64,000 bases of DNA from the NCBI GenBank assembly GCA_012656075.1, contig JAAKBF010000123.1, positions 161,897-225,896 of the forward strand. Reading direction: 5' to 3'. A program made the translations under genes and the position numbers. This stretch comes from Phytophthora hibernalis. Taxonomy: Eukaryota; Oomycota; Peronosporomycetes; Peronosporales; Peronosporaceae. This document shows, piece after piece, positions 1 to 12,137 of this stretch. Position 1 is the stretch's first letter, and each line of letters begins with the position of its first letter. The notes beneath the pieces are model-generated. The model was not told where the DNA came from. It worked only from the letters and a program-made list of their open reading frames with translations, and made no database searches.

Positions 1-174
1 AAGAATCCACATCTACTGTATTGAGTTCATAAAGCCTTGTGATAAATTATCGATACGCTCTTCTTTTCAGTGCACACAGGTGTATGAACTTGCCGCAGCC
101 ACTGACTCTAGAAATGTCGAGGAGCAAGAGGTATAGGTGCAACGTGTTGCTACGTACTTCGAAGTAATATGTAG

Positions 175-345
175 AAGATAAACAACAGAGTCAACTGTAC
201 GATTCGAATGGAATTCCTGCTCTTGTCAATTTGGTAGCAAGTGATGGCGCACACTTCATCCAAGTGTGCGCGATGATGTGCCTTAACTGGGCTGGACAAG
301 TTGATTATCAATTCTCCAAGCAAAAAATTGAGACCCTTCGAACCA
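175..345 (+). pseudogene. armadillo-repeat-like fragment
   Basis: A short open stretch encodes one recognisable armadillo-like helix pair (NGIPALVNLVASDGAHF... then CAMMCLNWA), resembling the repeats of the armadillo protein at 55.8-58.1 kb. No start codon or neighbouring repeats are in frame, so I read it as a remnant. The following bases (301-510) stay open in another frame for 69 codons but begin with TTG and look like nothing I know. Function cannot be inferred. Confidence 0.35.
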
Positions 346-565
346 GTATCTGACGGACTCGATAATATTCACGACATGTCACAAGATGAAATCGGTCACA
401 TCAAAACCATAGCCGTGATATATTGCGCGTCCATTGCTACAACAGCCAAGAGTGAAGAATTAGATGACCGCGAGCTTGTGAGACTTCTCGTGACACAACT
501 AAGGAATTAAACTGATGCTACGAACCTTTGGGTTACGATTACGTTGGGAAGACTGGCAACAGGTT

Positions 566-595
566 ACGTAAATCGCGCGAAAGCGCGATTTACGT
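566..595. repeat. perfect 13-bp hairpin with GAAA loop
   Basis: The arms ACGTAAATCGCGC (566-578) and their exact complement (583-595) enclose GAAA, a GNRA-type tetraloop. The hairpin ends one base before the inverted repeat copy that starts at 597, so it sits at a rearrangement junction. Confidence 0.85.
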
Positions 596-596
596 T

Positions 597-1425
597 CCAA
601 AAGCAATGATGACCAAAAAACGAAAGTCGTCTATCCGCGAGAAGCTATCTGCAAAGGCTCAACTTGTTCAACCACCTTTGCTAACGGAATGACCCCGGCA
701 TTGGTCGCCCCGTACGTCTCTAGAGCGGTAAATCATCGTCGAAATGCGGTCTGTTACTAGTCTGTCACGCAGGTGTAACATACTGATGATGTTTTTATCA
801 GTCTGCTCCTTGCCCCAAATGTGTGAAGAACAAAGCCGTAGTTCATTCTATGCTATTAATACATATCACTGATTGGGGGCAACAGCTGTGTCCCAGCAAA
901 GATCGAGGATCTGCTAAAAAATCTGACCTGGTCAGTCAGAGAGTGATCATCAACATTTGCTAATAATAAATGTTTACCGCTGTGCAAAGCGCGGTCTCCG
1001 TCGCTAGAGGTATTACTGTATTAATAGCTACCATTGTACAGTATATGTTGTAGTGTGATGCAGGAGCATGCATGCGCAGGCAGCGATCATTCTTGCGTGT
1101 TGAACAGCGATATGTTACTGGGGCTACGAGTACCTTGCTGCAAAGGTACATGTATCATTGTCGGGCTTGAGAACGTGTATTTCCTTTAGCAGCATCCTCG
1201 GGGGTTTGCACATGTGCCGGCGACGGATAGATATGTGAATGAAACCGCGATAACCGGTTCCATAAAGACGGTTCGAGATGTGCCTCGACGCCTCCGGGTC
1301 TACACTACTGTATAGCTTCACTATAGCTTACATGTATCGCAATTGAACTGTTGTAGAGTCCACGCTACGGTACCAGCTTTGTAAAATCGTAGACGTATAA
1401 ACCACCACGAGTGTTCCCCTAAAAC
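597..1425 (-). repeat. inverted partial copy of the tandem-array unit
   Basis: This segment is the reverse complement of the last ~830 bases of the array unit (about 6155-6980 and the matching parts of the other copies), with only scattered substitutions and small indels. Open frames inside it on the minus strand correspond to plus-strand frames at 6.3-6.6 kb and are not convincing genes. It lies 3 kb left of the array in opposite orientation and carries no effector gene. Confidence 0.85.
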
Positions 1426-2660
1426 AGCCTTTGGGGCTGCTGACTTGTCAAATCCAGGCTTGTTTGTTTTAGGGCTAAAGATCCCGCTCTCTCTCACTGT
1501 TAATATGCATCGATGTCTGTAGCAATGAGTACGTATGTCTAACACAAATGTCGCGGCGTCAATTTCGTCACACAGCAACGATACAAATACAGTGGTTACC
1601 GTAATTAATCTCACTCTCGTTAATTCTTGTTAGGATAAATTTCAAATCCTCACATTTATTTCCTCTGTCTGGAAATGATCGAACATACGTATCGTTTTTG
1701 AGCTATTGTCGGCGTTTGTGACTCTACTTAAGTAGTGCATTGGCTGATGATTGGACCGCCTTCAGCTTTACCTACATCTCATCGCGGTTAACACGCTTCC
1801 GATCGCTATTCTTCTTGATCTTGCTCTTGGCTAGGTCACAGGTGTCTCCATTCTTCCATGCCACGCAGTAGCTGCCACAGTTCCGTGATGTTCAACCGTC
1901 CGCGCCTCCACGACTTATCGACTTCCTGTAGAACCAGGGATGGCAACGGTTCTTTTAAATATTCTTATTTTATCTTCTTTTTCTTATAAGACGAATTGAG
2001 TCAGATGGCATGAATATTCTTATCTTGTTGGTTTGGACGGAGGCAAATGCCGAAGTGAGCTCTATTTTTTATTCGTTGCTAACCTCCTTCGTCTTACCTT
2101 GTGCGCTCCAGCAGCGAATCGAAATATTGACCAATCTGAATCACCCACGTGTTCTCAACTGCTCCCCGCAACGCCATTGCGTGAGCTCGGGTGCATTGTG
2201 TCACCGCTGCACCTGGGCCGCATGCGTTGCGTCATCGCTGCATGTGCCCGCACGCAGCGATGGCACAATGCGATGGCACGCTCGTACGCATCGTGTCATC
2301 ACTGCGTACGGTCCGTGCACATCGTGTCATCACTGTGCGCGGGCAGGACGTCACCGCTCGCATACACGGCGTACACATCAACATATCTTAAAATGGTTTC
2401 ACATTTATGTACGCAGGATGGTTTATAGCTATAACGGGATCACAGCTCGACGTTATCATTAGATTGCTGCATCGCTCAGCTGCGTCGAGATTTACAACTT
2501 TCGAATTATCATCCACCTGAATAACCAATGCCCTGCTGATTGAATTTAACTTTTTCAAAATCATCTACCATCTCGACCACGCAAACATCACAAACGCTCA
2601 ACGCGCAGCCGGAATAGCGGGCCTTCAAACACCAGCAACGGGGCACGTTACTTCATTGCT
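1426..2660. other. non-coding, low-complexity stretch
   Basis: I recognise no gene here. At 1588-1603 a TACAGTGGTTACCG word resembles the end of the small TA-flanked element found in the array unit. From about 2160 to 2360 the sequence is an imperfect series built on CGCATCGTGTCATCACTG-like words, which keeps several frames open by chance. Confidence 0.5.
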
Positions 2661-2683
2661 TCCAATCGATTCACGCATCTGAC

Positions 2684-3046
2684 TCAATCCTAACAGGAGC
2701 TGTTGCTGACCGCGAGTTTGTGTCGGGGGATTCAAATAGCCAAGAACCACGAAGCAACATTAGGGACTTCCTATCGTTGCCAACGTTTACGGCAAACATG
2801 AATGTATCCGTCGAGATTATCTCTATTATCGACGAGTATATCGTTGCCCAGAACGATGCTACGCCCGTGTCAGAAGTGTACCAGGCATTTCGTACACTTC
2901 CCGTTCGATTCAATCAGAGCGCCATGCTGACCGACTGCGAGAATGGTTATCTCGGCAAATTAGTTACTGCGAGATTTGACTTGGTCTACGGGATTGCTCA
3001 CGGTTTGGAAACCTTCTCGACCCTCGGCTTATGGGTGATGGTATGA
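2684..3046 (+). pseudogene. unrecognised open frame, probably a gene fragment
   Basis: A frame of about 120 codons is open here with protein-like composition (for example MNVSVEIISIIDEYIVAQND and a later hydrophobic GLWVMV end). The first codon of the longest protein-like stretch is GTG and the first ATG is internal, so the 5' end is missing or spliced. I do not recognise the family. It could be an exon of a decayed gene in this gene-poor stretch. Confidence 0.3.
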
Positions 3047-3750
3047 GCTCAGTATTTCGAAAACGTGTCGAGTCGTCGTCTCCTCCAGATCCGACTGATA
3101 GTGCTCTTGTCAACTTGGTGGAGGCGTCGCGCTGCGCGTGACGGTCGTGGTGCCCTCTAACAAAATACGCAAAGCGAACCCACATACGAAAACTGGTTAC
3201 AGCATATGTTTTTCGATGCAACCTTTTCAACAGGAGGAAGTATTCACTTCATGAACAGCTTTTGAGAATAATACAAATCTTTTTCTTCTTAAATGTTCTT
3301 TTAACCTTGAGAAGATTTTGATATGGGCCATACCCTTCTTATATCCATCCCTGGGTATAACGCAGTTTACACTTCGCTCCAGGAGCTCGTCAATAGTCTG
3401 GCGACGCTCGTTGCCGGTAAGGTTAGGTGTGGTGGTCTGCGTTTGCGTATTAAATGCTTGGTTGTGGCGTGGCGAAACTTGAAGGCATGGGAGGCCGGAG
3501 TGAACCGGATTCTGGGCTCGATTGTGTTGGATCTACAGCGAATCACCAACAACAAAAATATGCCCCAATAGCTGAGATCCACAGCCTTCGTTTGATCCAA
3601 TCAGCATACCCATAGAGTCACAAACACCGACGATAGGTCAAAACAAACAAAACGTTTGTTCGGATCATTTCCAGACAGAGGTAGTACTACGTATTACGTT
3701 TTTTTCCTGAGAAACCAGTACAATTTTATATTTTATTTTCCGAGCCCTGT
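3047..3750. other. no recognisable gene
   Basis: An 82-codon frame from ATG at 3323 to 3571 is open but has no recognisable motif, signal peptide or neighbour support. The rest is AT-rich and unassigned. Confidence 0.4.
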
Positions 3751-3752
3751 TT

Positions 3753-4500
3753 CTCTCCTTCTCTTTAGCCGTTCCGGACCGCAAAAGTGAAATGGACGGA
3801 GTGATAGCTCCCACGCGCGAAATCAACATGCAGCAAGCATCGTCGATAATGGCAAGATGACCGAGTGTCAGCGCCGCAAACTCTTCCTGACGATCAGTGC
3901 CTTCTAGCAAAAGTGCCATCAAAAGCGGGATAGTTCTGCAGTTTGCAATCGAAACGCTGTTGGTTTTGTTACCTTGACAAATGTAAGCCAAGGCACATTG
4001 CCTTCAGCTTTTGCATCTCGGTACCTGATTGTAGGAGAACCAAAAGCGGTACAATGGCTCCCTCGTTCGTGATCATTTCGTTTACTGTGCGTTGGGATCT
4101 GCGTGGCTGCATCGGTGGCGTAGGTTGCCCGGATGCGGTGGCTGGGAATAATCATGGGCAAGCATCGTCGATAATGGCAAGATGACCGAGTGTCAGCGCC
4201 GCAAACTCTTCCTGACGATCAGTGCCTTCTAGCAAAAGTGCCATCAAAAGCGGGATAGTTCTGCAGTTTGCAATCGAAACGCTGTTGGTTTTGTTACCTT
4301 GACAAATGTAAGCCAAGGCACATTGCCTTCAGCTTTTGCATCTCGGTACCTGATTGTAGGAGAACCAAAAAGCGGTACAATGGCTCCCTCGTTCGTGATC
4401 ATTTCGTTTACTGTGCGTTGGGATCTGCGTGGCTGCATCGGTGGCGTAGGTTGCCCGGATGCGGTGGCTGGGAATAATCATGGTCATCCTTGCCGAAGCA
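3753..4500 (-). pseudogene. armadillo-repeat protein pseudogene
   Basis: On the minus strand several frames encode armadillo-repeat pieces: TIPLLMALLLEGTDRQEEFA then ALTLGHLAI and VGAITPSISLLRSGT (3780-3925), and further upstream NEGAIVPL followed in another frame by VLLQSGTEMQKLKAMC. They resemble the repeats of the armadillo gene at 55.8 kb. The reading frame is broken several times and the 5' half is duplicated in tandem (3833-4157 and 4158-4482), so this cannot make a normal protein. It abuts and partly overlaps the start of the effector array. Confidence 0.65.
3833..4482. repeat. 325-bp tandem duplication
   Basis: 3833-4157 is repeated at 4158-4482 with a period of 325 bases and almost no differences (one is a run of five instead of four A). 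The unit contains part of the armadillo pseudogene; its last ~80 bases are also the first bases of each 2.58 kb array unit. Confidence 0.9.
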
Positions 4501-4578
4501 TAGACATCGACGCGCCACCAGTCTCCTGATGGTAGAGCTCCGTGCGGGCTAATAAGCTCCAAGATAGAGCTTCTCCCT

Positions 4579-4596
4579 ACTCATTCCAACATTTTC
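4579..4596 (+). promoter_or_regulatory. oomycete initiator (Inr) of effector copy 1
   Basis: CTCATTCCAACATTTTC matches the oomycete core promoter consensus GCTCATTYYNCAWTTT closely and lies about 55 bases upstream of the effector ATG, the usual distance. The same element precedes the other three copies (TCATTCC at 7157, 9738 and 12314), so promoter sequence is conserved across the array. Confidence 0.7.
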
Positions 4597-4648
4597 TTGG
4601 CCTTCGACACGCAAGCGACACTCCCCAGCTCCTTACAGTCACCCAAGC

Positions 4649-4921
4649 ATGACCCTCTCCAGTCTCCTCAAGGTTTTCGCTCTGCTCGCTCTCCTGACAC
4701 TCGACGTTCAGGCTGCTAGCTCGGAGCCCAACCGACGTCTCCGTATTGAGACGTCCGACAACAACCGCGAGCTGCCACCAGCTAGGGAGTTGTCCGGGAA
4801 GAAGTCCGTCAAGTTGTTGACGATTATCAAGGATAATTTCAAGAACCAACCAGTTTTCGACAAGATCGTCGAGAACGCCAAGAAAGTGAAGTATTACGCG
4901 GAGAAGACCAAGGGCAAGTAG
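4649..4921 (+). CDS. RXLR-type secreted effector, array copy 1 (intact)
   Basis: This 90-residue protein starts with a clear signal peptide (MTLSSLLKVFALLALLTL, cleavage near residues 22-23), then RRLR at residues 29-32, the position expected for the RXLR host-translocation motif of Phytophthora effectors. No full dEER motif follows; NNREL at 38-42 is the nearest acidic stretch. The C-terminal ~40 residues are lysine-rich (KSVKLLTIIKDNFKNQ) and too short to assign a fold. The gene has no intron and sits about 55 bases below an oomycete initiator. RXLR proteins are secreted from hyphae or haustoria and act inside plant cells; the target is unknown. It is the only one of four copies with an uninterrupted frame. 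It could instead be a small secreted protein with a chance RXLR, but signal and motif spacing argue for the effector reading. Confidence 0.75.
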   Translation: MTLSSLLKVFALLALLTLDVQAASSEPNRRLRIETSDNNRELPPARELSGKKSVKLLTIIKDNFKNQPVFDKIVENAKKVKYYAEKTKGK

Positions 4922-5516
4922 CTGCGTCATGATAAGCACTGGGTTGTGGCTTTCGTCGTCAAGCCTAACTACATGTAATACACCTGCCAGACATTAAGCA
5001 CGAAACGTTTGAGCTTGTTGAACAAAGTCGTTCTCAAATATACGAAAGGCGGGCCTCTTTGATACATATGTCGATACTTTACAAAAGAGAGAGAGAGAAA
5101 GAGAGAGTGTGCTTGTCCATCGTTCGTTAGTTCTCTGGATTTTATATCTAGAGTCTACCAGTCTGAATCCCTGCATTTCTGATACCTTTCGTAATACGAT
5201 TTGTATACTTCAGCAAATAAGCTTTAAAACCCTGCTATATTAGATAACCGAATCGATTATTATTATATTTGTGGCATCCGCAGAAGATTACGGTATTAAA
5301 AGGCCACTCGGGCACGATACCAGGCGGGGTGGCCTAATCATCCGCAGAAGATTAGGACAAAACACCTCTATGATATGATATCACTTATAATCGTATTTAC
5401 CTGCACCAGATGATTTATCTAGACCGTTCGAGCAACATTTTAGATGATTTGTTTCTACGAATAAGACACTACATGAACTATAATGCCGACACACCACTGT
5501 TGTATACGGTATACTA

Positions 5517-5687
5517 CAGTGGTGCCGTTCGTTTAGGAATGCACAAGGCTGTTTTAGGAATTTTGAGCACACGCTAATTTTGAACATTTTGTCTCGCCAC
5601 CCTTCCTTGCTCACACAAAATAGTGTGAGTGTCACTAATTTTGAACACACATTATTTTCGCACACACACTATTTACGGTAACCACTG
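5517..5687. mobile_element. TA-flanked MITE-like element inside array unit
   Basis: The ends CAGTGGTGCCG and CGGTAACCACTG are near-inverted (one or two mismatches) and are directly flanked by TA on both sides, as for Tc1/mariner-class non-autonomous elements. The 171-bp interior is non-coding with repeated AATTTTGA.CACAC words. Immediately to the left lies a 31-base near-palindrome (5493-5523) sharing the CAGTGGT end. The element recurs at 8093-8263 and 10672-10842 in units 2 and 3. The inverted ends are short, so the class is tentative. Confidence 0.45.
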
Positions 5688-6980
5688 TAGCTGGAAGCCT
5701 CCCTCGACCCCAATTGAATTGCAGTTGTCGATGCTGCGACTCATTAGACCCCCAATGCAAATGCACTTCTCTCCAGGGCTCAGAAAAAAATATAACTATT
5801 GAAGTACTATATATATTGACGGAATTACTTATTAGAAGTATTAGCAAACCGAGGTTTCAGTAAAATATGAAATTGACTCCGTAATAAGTATATTGCTTTT
5901 TACTACAAAAACTGTGGTCCTCCAACCCAAATCGTTCTTGTGTACATATCTTCCCATTGTCATGCCAACAGTCTCACTTCCATATTTAATGATTCCAATA
6001 TCCAACTCGCGCAGATTTCTCCTTTGTAATGAATTAGTACTACGTAGTTTGATCATTCTCTTTGGGAACCAACGCCATTCAAAAACGACCAAAAATGAAA
6101 CAAAAATGCAATACCGGTATGTATTATTGCCGTCGCCGGTATTGCAGTTACGTTTTAGGGAACACTCGCGGTGGTTTATACGTCTACGATTTTACAAAGC
6201 TGGTACCGTAGCGTGGACTCTACAACAGTTCAATTGCGATACATGTAAGCTATAGTGAAGCTATACAGTAGTGTAGACCCGGAGGCGTCGAGGCACATCT
6301 CGAACCGTCTTTATGGTACCGGTTATCGCGGTTTCATTCACATATCTATCCGTCGCTGGCACATTTGCAAACCCCGAGGATGCTGCTAAAGGAAATACAC
6401 GTTCTCAAGCCCGACAAGGATACATGTACCTTTGCAGCAAGGTACTCGTAGCCCCAGTAACATATCGCTGTTCAACACACAAGAATGATCGCTGCCTGCG
6501 CATGCATGCTCCTGCATCACACTACAACATATACTGTACAATGGTAGCTATTAATACAGTAATACCTCTAGCGACGGAGACCGCGCTTTGCACAGCGGTA
6601 AACATTTATTATTAGCAAATGTTGATGATCACTCTCTGACTGACCAGGTCAGATTTTTTTAGCAGATCTTCGATCTTTGCTGGGACACAGCTGTTGCCCC
6701 CAATCAGTGATATGTATTAATAGCATAGAAGGAACTACGGCTTTGTTCTTCACACATTTGGGGCAAGGAGCAGACTGATAAAACATCATCAGTATGTTAC
6801 ACCTGCGTGACAGACTAGTAACAGACCGCATTTCGACGATGATTTACCGCTCTAGAGACGTACGGGGCGACCAATGCCGGGGTCATTCCGTTAGCAAAGG
6901 TGGTTGAACAAGTTGAGCCTTTGCAGATAGCTTCTCGCGGATAGACGACTTTCGTTTTTGGTCATCATTGCTTTTGGTTT

Positions 6981-9561
6981 CGTTTACTGTGCGTTGGGAT
7001 CTGCGTGGCTGCATCGGTGGCGTAGGTTGCCCGGATGCGGTGGCTGGGAATAATCATGGTCATCCTTGCCGAAGCATAGACATCGACGCGCCACCAGTCT
7101 CCTGATGGTAGAGCTCCGTGCGGGCTAATAAGCTCCAAGATAGAGCTTCTCCCTACTCATTCCAACATTTTCTTGGCCTTCGACACGCAAGCGACACTCC
7201 CCAGCTCCTTACAGTCACCCAAGCATGACCCTCTCCAGTCTCCTCAAGGTTTTCGCTCTGCTCGCTCTCCTGACACTCGACGTTCAGGCTGCTAGCTCGG
7301 AGCCCAACCGACGTCTCCGTATTGAGACGTCCGACAACAACCGCGAGCTGCCACCAGCTAGGAGTTGTCCGGGAAGAAGTCCGTCAAGTTGTTGACGATT
7401 ATCAAGGATAATTTCAAGAACCAACCAGTTTTCGACAAGATCGTCGAGAACGCCAAGAAAGTGAAGTATTACGCGGAGAAGACCAAGGGCAAGTAGCTGC
7501 GTCATGATAAGCACTGGGTTGTGGCTTTCGTCGTCAAGCCTAACTACATGTAATACACCTGCCAGACATTAAGCACGAAACGTTTGAGCTTGTTGAACAA
7601 AGTCGTTCTCAAATATACGAAAGGCGGGCCTCTTTGATACATATGTCGATACTTTACAAAAGAGAGAGAGAGAAAGAGAGAGTGTGCTTGTCCATCGTTC
7701 GTTAGTTCTCTGGATTTTATATCTAGAGTCTACCAGTCTGAATCCCTGCATTTCTGATACCTTTCGTAATACGATTTGTATACTTCAGCAAATAAGCTTT
7801 AAAACCCTGCTATATTAGATAACCGAATCGATTATTATTATATTTGTGGCATCCGCAGAAAGATTACGGTATTAAAAGGCCACTCGGGCACGATACCAGG
7901 CGGGGTGGCCTAATCATCCGCAGAAGATTAGGACAAAACACCTCTATGATATGATATCACTTATAATCGTATTTACCTGCACCAGATGATTTATCTAGAC
8001 CGTTCGAGCAACATTTTAGATGATTTGTTTCTACGAATAAGACACTACATGAACTATAATGCCGACACACCACTGTTGTATACGGTATACTACAGTGGTG
8101 CCGTTCGTTTAGGAATGCACAAGGCTGTTTTAGGAATTTTGAGCACACGCTAATTTTGAACATTTTGTCTCGCCACCCTTCCTTGCTCACACAAAATAGT
8201 GTGAGTGTCACTAATTTTGAACACACATTATTTTCGCACACACACTATTTACGGTAACCACTGTAGCTGGAAGCCTCCCTCGACCCCAATTGAATTGCAG
8301 TTGTCGATGCTGCGACTCATTAGACCCCCAATGCAAATGCACTTCTCTCCAGGGCTCAGAAAAAAATATAACTATTGAAGTACTATATATATTGACGGAA
8401 TTACTTATTAGAAGTATTAGCAAACCGAGGTTTCAGTAAAATATGAAATTGACTCCGTAATAAGTATATTGCTTTTTACTACAAAAACTGTGGTCCTCCA
8501 ACCCAAATCGTTCTTGTGTACATATCTTCCCATTGTCATGCCAACAGTCTCACTTCCATATTTAATGATTCCAATATCCAACTCGCGCAGATTTCTCCTT
8601 TGTAATGAATTAGTACTACGTAGTTTGATCATTCTCTTTGGGAACCAACGCCATTCAAAAACGACCAAAAAATGAAACAAAAATGCAATACCGGTATGTA
8701 TTATTGCCGTCGCCGGTATTGCAGTTACGTTTTAGGGGAACACTCGCGGTGGTTTATACGTCTACGATTTTACAAAGCTGGTACCGTAGCGTGGACTCTA
8801 CAACAGTTCAATTGCGATACATGTAAGCTATAGTGAAGCTATACAGTAGTGTAGACCCGGAGGCGTCGAGGCACATCTCGAACCGTCTTTATGGTACCGG
8901 TTATCGCGGTTTCATTCACATATCTATCCGTCGCTGGCACATTTGCAAACCCCCGAGGATGCTGCTAAAGGAAATACACGTTCTCAAGCCCGACAAGGAT
9001 ACATATACCTTTGCAGCAAGGTACTCGTAGCCCCAGTAACATATCGCTGTTCAACACACAAGAATGATCGCTGCCTGCGCATGCATGCTCCTGCATCACA
9101 CTACAACATATACTGTACAATGGTAGCTATTAATACAGTAATACCTCTAGCGACGGAGACCGCGCTTTGCACAGCGGTAAACATTTATTATTAGCAAATG
9201 TTGATGATCACTCTCTGACTGACCAGGTCAGATTTTTTTAGCAGATCCTCGATCTTTGCTGGGACACAGCTGTTGCCCCCAATCAGTGATATGTATTAAT
9301 AGCATAGAAGGAACTACGGCTTTGTTCTTCACACATTTGGGGCAAGGAGCAGACTGATAAAAACATCATCAGTATGTTACACCTGCGTGACAGACTAGTA
9401 ACAGACCGCATTTCGACGATGATTTACCGCTCTAGAGACGTACGGGGCGACCAATGCCGGGGTCATTCCGTTAGCAAAGGTGGTTGAACAAGTTGAGCCT
9501 TTGCAGATAGCTTCTCGCGGATAGACGACTTTCGTTTTTTGGTCATCATTGCTTTTGGTTT
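6981..9561 (+). repeat. tandem array unit 2 (2,581 bp)
   Basis: Near-identical to unit 1. Differences are mostly one-base changes in homopolymers plus the single-base loss in the effector gene. There is no armadillo pseudogene in front of this unit; the 830-bp tail of unit 1 joins directly to it. Confidence 0.95.
7225..7395 (+). pseudogene. RXLR effector copy 2, frameshifted
   Basis: The ATG, signal peptide and RRLR motif are as in copy 1, but one G is missing from a GGG run just after codon 46, and translation ends at 56 residues with TGA at 7393. The lost part is the whole lysine-rich C-terminal domain. Bases downstream of the break remain almost identical to copy 1, so the change is recent or is a base-calling error in a homopolymer. 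Confidence 0.7.
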
Positions 9562-12137
9562 CGTTTACTGTGCGTTGGGATCTGCGTGGCTGCATCGGTG
9601 GCGTAGGTTGCCCGGATGCGGTGGCTGGGAATAATCATGGTCATCCTTGCCGAAGCATAGACATCGACGCGCCACCAGTCTCCTGATGGTAGAGCTCCGT
9701 GCGGGCTAATAAGCTCCAAGATAGAGCTTCTCCCTACTCATTCCAACATTTTCTTGGCCTTCGACACGCAAGCGACACTCCCCAGCTCCTTACAGTCACC
9801 CAAGCATGACCCTCTCCAGTCTCCTCAAGGTTTTCGCTCTGCTCGCTCTCCTGACACTCGACGTTCAGGCTGCTAGCTCGGAGCCCAACCGACGTCTCCG
9901 TATTGAGACGTCCGACAACAACCGCGAGCTGCCACCAGCTAGGAGTTGTCCGGGAAGAAGTCCGTCAAGTTGTTGACGATTATCAAGGATAATTTCAAGA
10001 ACCAACCAGTTTTCGACAAGATCGTCGAGAACGCCAAGAAAGTGAAGTATTACGCGGAGAAGACCAAGGGCAAGTAGCTGCGTCATGATAAGCACTGGGT
10101 TGTGGCTTTCGTCGTCAAGCCTAACTACATGTAATACACCTGCCAGACATTAAGCACGAAACGTTTGAGCTTGTTGAACAAAGTCGTTCTCAAATATACG
10201 AAAGGCGGGCCTCTTTGATACATATGTCGATACTTTACAAAAGAGAGAGAGAAAAGAGAGAGTGTGCTTGTCCATCGTTCGTTAGTTCTCTGGATTTTAT
10301 ATCTAGAGTCTACCAGTCTGAATCCCTGCATTTCTGATACCTTTCGTAATACGATTTGTATACTTCAGCAAATAAGCTTTAAAACCCTGCTATATTAGAT
10401 AACCGAATCGATTATTATTATATTTGTGGCATTCGCAGAAGATTACGGTATTAAAAGGCCACTCGGGCACGATACCAGGCGGGGTGGCCTAATCATCCGC
10501 AGAAGATTAGGACAAAACACCTCTATGATATGATATCACTTATAATCGTATTTACCTGCACCAGATGATTTATCTAGACCGTTCGAGCAACATTTTAGAT
10601 GATTTGTTTCTACGAATAAGACACTACATGAACTATAATGCCGACACACCACTGTTGTATACGGTATACTACAGTGGTGCCGTTCGTTTAGGAATGCACA
10701 AGGCTGTTTTAGGAATTTTGAGCACACGCTAATTTTGAACATTTTGTCTCGCCACCCTTCCTTGCTCACACAAAATAGTGTGAGTGTCACTAATTTTGAA
10801 CACACATTATTTTCGCACACACACTATTTACGGTAACCACTGTAGCTGGAAGCCTCCCTCGACCCCAATTGAATTGCAGTTGTCGATGCTGCGACTCATT
10901 AGACCCCCAATGCAAATGCACTTCTCTCCAGGGCTCAGAAAAAAATATAACTATTGAAGTACTATATATATTGACGGAATTACTTATTAGAAGTATTAGC
11001 AAACCGAGGTTTCAGTAAAATATGAAATTGACTCCGTAATAAGTATATTGCTTTTTACTACAAAAACTGTGGTCCTCCAACCCAAATCGTTCTTGTGTAC
11101 ATATCTTCCCATTGTCATGCCAACAGTCTCACTTCCATATTTAATGATTCCAATATCCAACTCGCGCAGATTTCTCCTTTGTAATGAATTAGTACTACGT
11201 AGTTTGATCATTCTCTTTGGGAACCAACGCCATTCAAAAACGACCAAAAATGAAACAAAAATGCAATACCGGTATGTATTATTGCCGTCGCCGGTATTGC
11301 AGTTACGTTTTAGGGGAACACTCGCGGTGGTTTATACGTCTACGATTTTACAAAGCTGGTACCGTAGCGTGGACTCTACAACAGTTCAATTGCGATACAT
11401 GTAAGCTATAGTGAAGCTATACAGTAGTGTAGACCCGGAGGCGTCGAGGCACATCTCGAACCGTCTTTATGGTACCGGTTATCGCGGTTTCATTCACATA
11501 TCTATCCGTCGCTGGCACATTTGCAAACCCCCGAGGATGCTGCTAAAGGAAATACACGTTCTCAAGCCCGACAAGGATACATATACCTTTGCAGCAAGGT
11601 ACTCGTAGCCCCAGTAACATATCGCTGTTCAACACACAAGAATGATCGCTGCCTGCGCATGCATGCTCCTGCATCACACTACAACATATACTGTACAATG
11701 GTAGCTATTAATACAGTAATACCTCTAGCGACGGAGACCGCGCTTTGCACAGCGGTAAACATTTATTATTAGCAAATGTTGATGATCACTCTCTGACTGA
11801 CCAGGTCAGATTTTTTAGCAGATCCTCGATCTTTGCTGGGACACAGCTGTTGCCCCCAATCAGTGATATGTATTAATAGCATAGAAGGAACTACGGCTTT
11901 GTTCTTCACACATTTGGGGCAAGGAGCAGACTGATAAAAACATCATCAGTATGTTACACCTGCGTGACAGACTAGTAACAGACCGCATTTCGACGATGAT
12001 TTACCGCTCTAGAGACGTACGGGGCGACCAATGCCGGGGTCATTCCGTTAGCAAAGGTGGTTGAACAAGTTGAGCCTTTGCAGATAGCTTCTCGCGGATA
12101 GACGACTTTCGTTTTTGGTCATCATTGCTTTTGGTTT
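9562..12137 (+). repeat. tandem array unit 3 (2,576 bp)
   Basis: Full-length third unit, near-identical to units 1 and 2 across effector, microsatellite, TA-flanked element and tail. Confidence 0.95.
9806..9976 (+). pseudogene. RXLR effector copy 3, frameshifted
   Basis: Same structure as copy 2: signal peptide and RRLR kept, one-base loss at the same GGG run, early stop after 56 codons. Sharing of the identical break by copies 2-4 suggests that the broken unit was the one amplified, or that the run is systematically miscalled. Confidence 0.7.

Larger units (their letters stand above)
4405..6980 (+). repeat. tandem array unit 1 (2,576 bp)
   Basis: The unit starts at the word CGTTTACTGTGCGTTGGG, which recurs at 6981, 9562 and 12138. 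It holds an oomycete initiator, an RXLR effector gene, a GA-rich microsatellite (about 5087-5107), a small TA-flanked element (5517-5687), and an ~830-bp tail also present inverted at 597-1425. Confidence 0.95.

Noticed and set aside
2010..2462. 150-codon frame with Cys/His-rich product
   Set aside because: Produced by a local repeat of CATCGTGTCATCACTG-type words. Several frames are open at once and none looks like a real zinc protein.
5841..6255. Pairs of overlapping opposite-strand frames (83 and 120 codons) repeated in each array unit
   Set aside because: They recur only because the unit is repeated. Neither has recognisable domains, and both strands are equally open.
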